Positions 36,356-42,592 of a stretch of DNA of 42,592 nt are shown here, piece after piece. A program made the translations under genes and the position numbers. Positions within the stretch are counted from its first letter, which is position 1. Each line of letters opens with the position of its first letter. The stretch is from Bacteroidaceae bacterium (GTDB lineage: Bacteria; Bacteroidota; Bacteroidia; Bacteroidales; Bacteroidaceae), in assembly GCA_021443335.1 (NCBI GenBank), contig JABUUE010000002.1, positions 20,363-62,954 on the forward strand, in the 5' to 3' direction. The notes under the pieces are model-generated. The model was not told where the DNA came from and ran no database searches. It saw only the letters and a program-made list of their open reading frames with translations.

Positions 36356-36447
36356 AAGTGGGGATCTGTAAATTCTTCCACCCCCCCTAAACAAGAACAA
36401 TTCGTTTTATTTAATAATAGAGATTTTTAGATTTTGTAATTAGATTG

Positions 36448-36489
36448 TCCTTCCCTTATGCTGTGAAGCAAAAGGGAGGGATGTTTTTT
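36448..36489 (+). terminator. Terminator of the XRE regulator gene
   Basis: Stem TCCTTCCCTT (36448-36457) with AAGGGAGGGA (36472-36481), one G-U pair, 14-nt loop, then T6 at 36484-36489. Confidence 0.85.
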
Positions 36490-36537
36490 GCCCCTGTGTT
36501 AGCTCTGGGACGGCTGACTATGTACGCAAGTTTTGAG

Positions 36538-36553
36538 TGAATGAATGAATGAA
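36538..36553. repeat. TGAA tetranucleotide microsatellite (four units)
   Basis: TGAATGAATGAATGAA lies 45 bp upstream of the GH2 promoter -33 box. It is short; length variation is possible but not shown. Confidence 0.7.
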
Positions 36554-36597
36554 CGAAGAATCTTGATTGCGCACACCTAAATTAATTTCCGATTTAT

Positions 36598-36628
36598 TTT
36601 GCTGTTTCAAAAATTTTCCGTAACTTTG
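36598..36628 (+). promoter_or_regulatory. Promoter of the GH2-NSS unit
   Basis: TTTG (36598-36601), 19 nt, TAACTTTG (36621-36628). This argues that the upstream in-frame ATG at 36633 is too close to the transcription start and that 36714 is the real start, leaving about 80 nt of leader. Confidence 0.85.
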
Positions 36629-36713
36629 CACCGTGAAGTTAAGAGCTGCTTCGTTCATGGGCATTGCCTGCTTCAACATCTCACCTGTAACGTCCATAAT
36701 AAATCCAAAAGAA

Positions 36714-39317
36714 ATGAATAAAAAGTGTTTCATACTGTCATTGCTGTTTTGCCTTTCTGTGGTAGCTGTTAGCGCACAGAACCGCGGCTTGTTTGATAAC
36801 GACTGGCGTTTCGCCCTTGTGCCTGAAGAGCAAGAGGGGAAGGCTAAGTTCGGCAATCCTGCTGACGTTAATTACGACGACTCCCAGTGGCGCAAACTCA
36901 ATGTTCCGCACGATTGGGCTGTCGAGGGCGATTTCTTGGCAAGCAACCCCTCAGGTGCTGGCGGCGGCGCGTTGCCTGGAGGCATCGGCTGGTATCGCAA
37001 GCATTTTGCCGTGAAGGCGAACAGAAGTGGTGATAACACTGACCGCTACTTCATAGATTTCGACGGTGTTTTCATGAACTCTACCGTCTATCTCAACGGC
37101 CACGAGCTCGGCACCCGCCCTTATGGCTACAGCTCTTTCCGCTACGATATGACTCCATATCTGAACCTCAGTGGCGAGAACGTGCTTGTGGTGAAGGTTG
37201 ACAACAGCGACCAACCGAACTCACGCTGGTATTCCGGCTGCGGCATCTATCGTCACGTCTATCTTGTGCAGACAAACCAGCTTCACGTGGCTCACTGGGG
37301 AACATTCGTGAACACGGTGGCACTGAACAACGGCAAGAAGGCTCAGATGAAGATTCAGGTGAAGGTTGATGGTCATGCTCCCGATGCTGCCGACTTCCAG
37401 GTGGTGAACACTGTCTATGACGCCAACGGCAAGAAGGTGGCGCAGACAAAGCAGAAGATGTCGGGAAGAACTCGTGAGATGAAGGTTTCAGAGACTGTCG
37501 CTGCGTTCTCAAACCCACAGCTGTGGTCGGTTGACCGTCCTTATCTGTACAACGTGAAGACGGAGATTGTTCAGAACGGCGTGGTGCTCGACGAGTATAA
37601 CACGAAGACCGGTGTGCGCTACTTCAATTTCGATGTGAACAAAGGCTTCTCGCTCAACGGCAAGTCTATGAAGATAAACGGCGTGTGCCAGCATCACGAC
37701 CTCGGCTGCTTGGGCTCTGCCATCAACGAAGACGCTCTGCGCCGTCAGCTGACGATGCTGAAGGAAATGGGCTGCAACGCCATCCGCTGTTCACATAACC
37801 CTCCAGCGCCGGAACTTCTTGACCTCTGCGACGAGATGGGCTTCCTCGTGATGGATGAGTGTTTTGACATGTGGCGCAGAAAGAAGACAAAGAACGACTA
37901 CGCGCGCTTCTTCGACGAGTGGGCAAACCGCGATTTGACAGACCTCGTGGTCCGCGACCGCAACCACCCTTCAATCATCATGTGGTCTATCGGCAATGAG
38001 GTTCTGGAGCAGTGGAGCGATGCGAGTGCCGACACGCTGACCCTCGAGCAGGCAAACATGATTCTGAATGCCGGTCACGACGCTTCCACCCTCGCAAAGG
38101 ACGGCGAGATGAGCATCAACTCGGTGCTTGCAAAGAACCTTTCCGACATAATAAAGGATACTGACAGAGGCACGGGAAGACTTATCACTGCCGGCTGCAA
38201 CGAGCCTGACCCTAACAACCATCTTTTCCGCAGCGGCGGCATAGACCTAATAGGTTTCAACTATCACCATCAGTGGGTGCGTGACGTGCCAAAGAATTTC
38301 CCGGGCAAGCCTTTCATCTTCTCCGAGAGTGTTTCTGCGCTTCAGACCCGCGGCTTCTACACCATGCCTTCAGACAAGGTTACAAATGCGCCGAAAGAGT
38401 GGTGGATGCCATACACAGACCCTTCTTACATGTGCTCTTCATACGACAATATGCACGCCCCTTGGAGCTCAACACACGAGACATTGTGGGATGTTGTGAA
38501 GCATAATGATTTCGTTGCCGGACAGTTTATATGGACTGGATGGGATTATATCGGAGAGCCTACGCCGTACTCATATCCTGCACGCAGCTCTTATTTCGGA
38601 ATCATTGACCTTGCCGGTTTCCCGAAAGATTCATATTACATGTATCAGAGCGAGTGGACAAACAAGGATGTGCTGCACCTCTTCCCGCATTGGAACTGGA
38701 TAAAAGGTCAGGAGATAGACTTGTGGTGCTACTACAACAATGCTGATGAAGTGGAACTTTTCATCAACGGCAAGAGCCAGGGCGTGAGAAAGAAGACTGA
38801 CAACCGTCCGGCATTGCAGCCAGAACATAAGAACACCGATATTTTCAAAGGCTCAGGAAACTTCGATGGTTCTATCCTCAACACTCCTTACCATGTAGGT
38901 TGGAGAGTGAAATATGAGCCGGGAGAGGTGAAGGTTGTGGCAAAGAAAGACGGAAAGGTGGTTCGTGAGACTGTTGAGAAGACTGCCGGCACAGCTCATC
39001 ACATTCGCCTTACACCGGACAAAAAGGAGATGAAGGCTGACGGCACAAGCATGGTATTCGTGACTGTAGAGGTTGTTGACAATGACGGCACTCTTTGTCC
39101 GTTGGCAGAAGACCAGATATTCTTTGAGGTAGAAGGCGGTGCGAAGATTGCGGGTGTTGACAACGGCAGCCAGTCTTCCCTCGAACGCTTCAAGGACAAC
39201 AAGCGTAAGGCTCTGTTCGGCCGCTGCCTCGTGGTTCTGCAAAGTGACGGAACGGGCAAGCCTGTTACTCTGACAGCAAAGAGCGCGATGTTGAAGGAGG
39301 CAACAGTGAAACTATGA
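36714..39317 (+). CDS. Secreted glycoside hydrolase family 2 (beta-galactosidase-like)
   Basis: 867 residues from the ATG at 36714, which opens directly onto a signal peptide (MNKKCFILSLLFCLSVVAVS). Domains in order are the sugar-binding jelly roll (NDWRFALVPEE; NVPHDWAVEGDF), the Ig-like middle domain, the TIM barrel and then DUF4982-like and Ig-like C-terminal domains (EVELFINGKSQGV). The acid/base Glu429 is in MWSIGNEVLEQW and the nucleophile Glu538 in PFIFSESVSA, so the enzyme should be active. Beta-galactosidase is most likely; another exo-beta-glycosidase is possible. Its stop codon overlaps the start of the NSS transporter gene as ATGA. Confidence 0.93.
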   Translation: MNKKCFILSLLFCLSVVAVSAQNRGLFDNDWRFALVPEEQEGKAKFGNPADVNYDDSQWRKLNVPHDWAVEGDFLASNPSGAGGGALPGGIGWYRKHFAVKANRSGDNTDRYFIDFDGVFMNSTVYLNGHELGTRPYGYSSFRYDMTPYLNLSGENVLVVKVDNSDQPNSRWYSGCGIYRHVYLVQTNQLHVAHWGTFVNTVALNNGKKAQMKIQVKVDGHAPDAADFQVVNTVYDANGKKVAQTKQKMSGRTREMKVSETVAAFSNPQLWSVDRPYLYNVKTEIVQNGVVLDEYNTKTGVRYFNFDVNKGFSLNGKSMKINGVCQHHDLGCLGSAINEDALRRQLTMLKEMGCNAIRCSHNPPAPELLDLCDEMGFLVMDECFDMWRRKKTKNDYARFFDEWANRDLTDLVVRDRNHPSIIMWSIGNEVLEQWSDASADTLTLEQANMILNAGHDASTLAKDGEMSINSVLAKNLSDIIKDTDRGTGRLITAGCNEPDPNNHLFRSGGIDLIGFNYHHQWVRDVPKNFPGKPFIFSESVSALQTRGFYTMPSDKVTNAPKEWWMPYTDPSYMCSSYDNMHAPWSSTHETLWDVVKHNDFVAGQFIWTGWDYIGEPTPYSYPARSSYFGIIDLAGFPKDSYYMYQSEWTNKDVLHLFPHWNWIKGQEIDLWCYYNNADEVELFINGKSQGVRKKTDNRPALQPEHKNTDIFKGSGNFDGSILNTPYHVGWRVKYEPGEVKVVAKKDGKVVRETVEKTAGTAHHIRLTPDKKEMKADGTSMVFVTVEVVDNDGTLCPLAEDQIFFEVEGGAKIAGVDNGSQSSLERFKDNKRKALFGRCLVVLQSDGTGKPVTLTAKSAMLKEATVKL

Positions 39318-40669
39318 CGGACAGAGGCAACTTTGGCAGTAAGGTAGGAGTTATACTTGCAACGGCGGGAAGCGCTGTCGGACTTGGCAATGTGTGGCGT
39401 TTCCCTTATATCACGGGTGAGAATGGCGGTGCAGCGTTCATTGTAGTCTATGCGTTGTGCGTGTTGCTGTTAGGCATTCCGTGTATGGTTAGTGAGTTTA
39501 TCATCGGCCGCTCTGCCCAAGCCAATACTGCGCGCGCTTTCACGAAGATGGCTGACGGCAGGCCGTGGAAGTGGATAGGCTATGTGAGCGTCGTCACGGG
39601 CTGTGCCATAACCTGCTATTATGCTATAGTGTCAGGCTGGTGTTTCCATTACATCTTTGCGTCGTTCATAAGCGATATCAGTACCCCGGCACTTGTGGAA
39701 CAGCATTTTACGGAGTTCTCGCAGAACCCGTGGGAGCCGATAGTCTGGACTTTGGGACTTATCATCATTTGCCATTATGTGATAACAAGAGGCGTGCAGA
39801 AAGGCATTGAGAAGATGTCGAAGATTTTTATGCCTCTGCTGTTTGTGCTGTTGCTTGTTATCGTTGTGGCAAGCTGCATGCTTCCGGGAGCTGGCGAAGG
39901 ATTGACGTTCCTCTTCTATCCTGACTTCTCGAAACTGACGCCCAATGCTGTGCTCGCGGCTATGGGACAATCGTTTTACTCGTTGTCAATAGGCATGGGC
40001 TGCGTCTGCACATACGCATCTTATTTCAGCCGTCAGACAAACCTTATGCAGACGGCTGTGCAGATAAGTGTCCTTGACAGTGCGGTGGCTATTCTTGCGG
40101 GAATGATGATTTTCCCAGCGGCGTTTGCGGTAGGCATAAGACCTGATGCCGGAGCGTCGCTCGTATTCGTAACATTGCCTAATGTGTTCAATCAGGCGTT
40201 TGCCTCCATGCCTGTTGTTGGAGCGGTGGTGTCTGTGTCGTTCTACTCACTGCTGTCGCTCGCGGCACTAACCTCTTTGATGTCGCTTCATGAGGTGGCA
40301 ACGGCTTTTGTGCAGGAAGAGACGCAGATGACAAGGAAAAAGGCGGCTACGGTGGTTACTGTGTGTGCGATGATTATCGGCTCGTTCTGCTCTTTGTCTC
40401 TTGGCGACTGGGACTGGCTAAAGATGGCTGGAATGTCATTGTTTGACTTCTTTGACTATGCAACAGGTCAGATTCTTCTTCCGTTGATAGGCTTCTTTAC
40501 TTGTATCTTCCTCGGGTGGTTTGGTCCACGAGACAGAATCCGCGGCGAGTTTACCAATAATGGCACTTACAAGAATCATGCTCTATTCAGGTATTATCTC
40601 TTCCTTATCAAGTACTTATGCCCGATAGCTATAGCCCTTGTGTTCATGAATCAGATAGGATTGATATAA
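39314..40669 (+). CDS. Neurotransmitter:sodium symporter (NSS/SLC6, LeuT-like) family transporter
   Basis: 451 residues with about 11-12 transmembrane helices. TM1 carries the family signature GSAVGLGNVWRFPYITGENG, with the unwound substrate/Na+ site. TM6 corresponds to FYSLSIGMGCVCTYASYF. NSS members import amino acids or related amines with Na+ into the cytoplasm; the substrate cannot be read here. The start ATG (39314) lies within the GH2 stop codon region (4-nt overlap), so its translation is probably coupled to a secreted glycosidase. Confidence 0.95.
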   Translation: MTDRGNFGSKVGVILATAGSAVGLGNVWRFPYITGENGGAAFIVVYALCVLLLGIPCMVSEFIIGRSAQANTARAFTKMADGRPWKWIGYVSVVTGCAITCYYAIVSGWCFHYIFASFISDISTPALVEQHFTEFSQNPWEPIVWTLGLIIICHYVITRGVQKGIEKMSKIFMPLLFVLLLVIVVASCMLPGAGEGLTFLFYPDFSKLTPNAVLAAMGQSFYSLSIGMGCVCTYASYFSRQTNLMQTAVQISVLDSAVAILAGMMIFPAAFAVGIRPDAGASLVFVTLPNVFNQAFASMPVVGAVVSVSFYSLLSLAALTSLMSLHEVATAFVQEETQMTRKKAATVVTVCAMIIGSFCSLSLGDWDWLKMAGMSLFDFFDYATGQILLPLIGFFTCIFLGWFGPRDRIRGEFTNNGTYKNHALFRYYLFLIKYLCPIAIALVFMNQIGLI

Positions 40670-40693
40670 ACTTGGCTACTTGATTGTTATAAT

Positions 40694-40718
40694 GTGGGTT
40701 CTATAAATTAGTGCCCAC
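40694..40718 (+). repeat. Short dispersed element, copy 3, in a hairpin
   Basis: GTGGGTTCTATAAATTA (40694-40710) matches the other strand of the elements at 17631 and 25225. GTGGGT can pair with GCCCAC (40713-40718). It lies in the gap before the thioesterase gene. Confidence 0.45.
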
Positions 40719-40761
40719 CTATAAGCCACAACACTTGGATGGGCAAAACAAAAGATAGAAA

Positions 40762-41535
40762 ATGTTGTTGAAAGTAGGAAAATACGATTTTCTTTGCGAG
40801 CCTTTTCACTGTGATTTCTCAAAGCAACTGTTCTTGGGACAGTTGGGAAATCACATGCTCAACGCTGCCGATTTCCACGCTAACGAGCGTGGCATGGGAA
40901 TAAACTACCTCAGTCCTCTGCACAAGACTTGGGTGCTTTCCCGCCTTGCGATAGAGATGGAAGCCATGCCGCACGCCTACGACATGTTCTCGGTGGAGAC
41001 ATGGGTGGAGAGCGCTATGCGTTATTTCACTTACAGAGACTTCCGTGTCAGCGACCATGATGGTAACACTTTGGGTTATGGCAAAAGCATCTGGGCGCTC
41101 ATAGATACAGACACAAGGCAGCCGCAGGACATTCTGAAGATGCATGATGGTCATATCGTGAACTACATAGAGCCTGACAAGGAATGTAAGATAGGCAGTC
41201 TTTCACGAGTGAAGATGAGCAAGGAGGCGCAAAAATGCCGCGAGTTTAAAGTAACATACAGCGACACCGACTACAATGGTCACATGAACAGCATAAAATA
41301 CATTGAGCGCGTTCTGGACATCTTTCCCTTAGAACACTACAAAACCCATTTCTTGCGCCGAATAGATATAGCCTATGTTGCAGAGAGTTATTGCGGCGAC
41401 ACGCTCCGTTTTTACCGCGAGACAGATGCCGACGGTGGCATAATGATAAGTGTCCGAAAGAGCAACGATAACTTGCAAGAAGAGGTGGAAGTGGTAAGAT
41501 GTAAAGTGACTTTTGTCAAAATAACGGAAGAATAG
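40762..41535 (+). CDS. Acyl-ACP thioesterase
   Basis: 257 residues of the acyl-ACP thioesterase family, a tandem double hotdog fold. It hydrolyses acyl-ACP to free fatty acid in the cytoplasm. The N-terminal hotdog has NAADFHANERGMGINYL. The C-terminal one has DTDYNGHMNSIKYIERVLD, which corresponds to the catalytic N-x-H region of plant FatA/FatB. In Bacteroides this gene sits, as I recall, between ilvN and ilvC. Here the ilvC side is kept but an NSS transporter lies upstream. Confidence 0.92.
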   Translation: MLLKVGKYDFLCEPFHCDFSKQLFLGQLGNHMLNAADFHANERGMGINYLSPLHKTWVLSRLAIEMEAMPHAYDMFSVETWVESAMRYFTYRDFRVSDHDGNTLGYGKSIWALIDTDTRQPQDILKMHDGHIVNYIEPDKECKIGSLSRVKMSKEAQKCREFKVTYSDTDYNGHMNSIKYIERVLDIFPLEHYKTHFLRRIDIAYVAESYCGDTLRFYRETDADGGIMISVRKSNDNLQEEVEVVRCKVTFVKITEE

Positions 41536-41554
41536 GCTTAATTGTGTCATAATA

Positions 41555-41586
41555 TTTGCCTGTTTCCTTACAATTTGCTACTTTTG
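41555..41586 (+). promoter_or_regulatory. ilvC: ilvC promoter
   Basis: TTTG (41555-41558), 20 nt, TACTTTTG (41579-41586). Transcription should begin near 41593, leaving a leader of about 145 nt that contains the 32-bp duplication. Confidence 0.85.
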
Positions 41587-41644
41587 CACACTCAAAACGG
41601 TGTTTTCCGCTATATGGCTTTGCTGTTTGCGGAAATATCCTTAA

Positions 41645-41708
41645 CCCGAAGTTCCTATGAACTTTATCAGGTTTACCCCGAAGTTCCTATGAACTTTATC
41701 AAGTTTGA
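41645..41708. repeat. 32-bp tandem duplication in the ilvC leader
   Basis: Two units (41645-41676, 41677-41708) contain CCGAAGTTCCTATGAACTTT. Within each, AAGTTC-CTAT-GAACTT is a palindrome able to form a small hairpin. The core GTTCCTATGA is shared with the 22-bp B modules at 35057 and 35101. Confidence 0.9.
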
Positions 41709-41738
41709 ATAAAAAACCAACTACTAAAAACCCAAATA

Positions 41739-42592
41739 ATGGCACAATTAGATTTTGGTGGCACTATCGAGACAGTGATCACCAGCAAAGAATTTTCTCT
41801 TGAAAAGGCACGCGAGGTAATGAAGAATGAGACTATCGCAGTGCTCGGTTATGGTGTACAAGGTCCTGGTCAGGCTTGCAATCTCCGCGACAACGGCTTC
41901 AACGTAATCGTTGGTCAGCGTCAAGGCAAGACTTATGACAAGGCTGTAGCCGACGGCTGGAAGCCAGGCGAGACACTCTTCTCTCTCGAAGAGGCTGCAG
42001 AAAAGGGTACTATCGTTTGTATGCTTCTGTCAGACGCTGCTCAGATGCAGCTTTGGCCAACAATCAAGCCATACCTTACAGCAGGCAAGGCTCTCTATTT
42101 CTCTCATGGTTTCGCTATCAACTGGAGCGACCGCACAGGCGTTGTTCCACCAACAGATATTGATGTTATCATGGTTGCTCCTAAGGGTTCTGGTACATCT
42201 CTCCGTACTATGTTCCTCGAAGGCCGCGGCTTGAACTCTTCTTATGCTGTATATCAGGATGCTACTGGTAAGGCTCTCGAGAAGGTTCTTGCATTTGGTA
42301 TCGGTATCGGTTCTGGCTATATGTTTGAGACTACATTCCAGCGTGAGGCTACTTCTGACCTTACTGGTGAGCGTGGTTCTTTGATGGGTGCTATCCAAGG
42401 TCTTCTCCTTGCGCAGTATGAGGTTCTCCGTGAGAACGGTCACACTCCATCAGAGGCTTTCAACGAGACTGTTGAGGAGCTTACTCAGTCGCTTATGCCT
42501 CTCTTCGGCGCTAAGGGTATGGACTGGATGTACGCAAACTGCTCTACAACAGCACAGCGCGGTGCTCTCGACTGGATGGGTCCTTTCCACGA
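41739..42592 (+). CDS. ilvC: Ketol-acid reductoisomerase, N-terminal part (cut by window edge)
   Basis: Open from ATG 41739 (MAQLDFGGTIETVITSKEFS) to the window end, 284 codons of about 350. It isomerises and reduces acetolactate/acetohydroxybutyrate with NADPH in valine, leucine and isoleucine synthesis. The Rossmann loop reads LGYGVQGPGQACNLRDNGF, with GQRQG completing the cofactor site. HGFAINW and APKGSGTSLR are typical KARI motifs, and the C-terminal knotted domain begins with FQREATSDLTGERGSLMGA. The leader with tandem palindromes may be regulatory. Confidence 0.97.
   Translation, partial: MAQLDFGGTIETVITSKEFSLEKAREVMKNETIAVLGYGVQGPGQACNLRDNGFNVIVGQRQGKTYDKAVADGWKPGETLFSLEEAAEKGTIVCMLLSDAAQMQLWPTIKPYLTAGKALYFSHGFAINWSDRTGVVPPTDIDVIMVAPKGSGTSLRTMFLEGRGLNSSYAVYQDATGKALEKVLAFGIGIGSGYMFETTFQREATSDLTGERGSLMGAIQGLLLAQYEVLRENGHTPSEAFNETVEELTQSLMPLFGAKGMDWMYANCSTTAQRGALDWMGPFH

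Noticed and set aside
36633..36713. Upstream in-frame start for the GH2 gene
   Set aside because: The ATG at 36633 is only 5 nt past the -7 box and would bury the signal peptide behind 27 residues; 36714 fits better.
41587..41738. Classical ilv leader-peptide attenuator
   Set aside because: No short frame rich in Ile, Val or Leu codons followed by alternative hairpins and a T tract was found.

Overview
The window looks like chromosomal DNA of a Bacteroidales bacterium, most likely Prevotella-like (Prevotellaceae). Three things point there. The strong promoters follow the Bacteroidetes primary-sigma pattern TTTG-N19/20-TAnnTTTG and genes mostly lack Shine-Dalgarno sequences. The gene set is typical of the group: secreted GH43, GH2 and pectinesterase enzymes, DUF1573, TlpA/DUF4369 lipoprotein, HU-CCDC81/SPOR protein, propionate-pathway carboxyltransferase and a TonB receptor. 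The single tRNA carries no encoded CCA. No phage, IS element, integrase or CRISPR array was seen.

Layout. 1-2734 (minus): N-terminal part of pyruvate:ferredoxin oxidoreductase and an AAA ATPase. 2952-8462 (plus): ATP-grasp-like protein, secreted GH43 and S9 peptidase, followed by a 22-bp tandem repeat. 8941-14692 (plus): thioredoxin-fold lipoprotein, secreted multidomain pectinesterase and a PurF paralogue lacking the N-terminal cysteine. 14779-19471 (minus): secreted six-hairpin (DUF4450-like) protein and aspS. A divergent promoter region follows. 19636-21981 (plus): DUF1573 protein, NudC-like Nudix hydrolase, sigma factor and ComF. 22065-29150 (minus): tRNA-Arg(ACG), TonB receptor, pyrF, prfA, purM, aroE and menG/ubiE. 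29284-34883 (minus): DUF1846 protein, biotin carrier, carboxyltransferase, methylmalonyl-CoA epimerase, FHA protein and HU/SPOR membrane protein. A 1-kb AT-rich spacer follows. 35894-42592 (plus): XRE regulator, secreted GH2 enzyme overlapping an NSS transporter, acyl-ACP thioesterase and the start of ilvC.

How the genes work together. Housekeeping genes (aspS, prfA, purM, pyrF, aroE, menG, ilvC) are interleaved with plant-polysaccharide enzymes (GH43, GH2, pectinesterase, probably DUF4450) and fermentation genes (PFOR; epimerase and biotin-dependent carboxyltransferase of the succinate-propionate route). There is no SusC/SusD pair, so the glycan enzymes are scattered rather than a classical PUL.

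The most unusual layer is non-coding. Several intergenic gaps carry short tandem repeats of 7, 14, 22, ~24 or 32 bp. Several begin at, or include, the stop codon of the adjacent gene. One 22-bp module family occurs at two loci 26 kb apart, and one of its modules is related to a repeat in the ilvC leader. Other points of interest are proteins with altered active sites (PurF-like Cys to Gly, thioredoxin fold without CXXC, Walker B Glu to Gln) and two ATGA translational-coupling junctions. All assignments are by reading motifs; no database search was possible.
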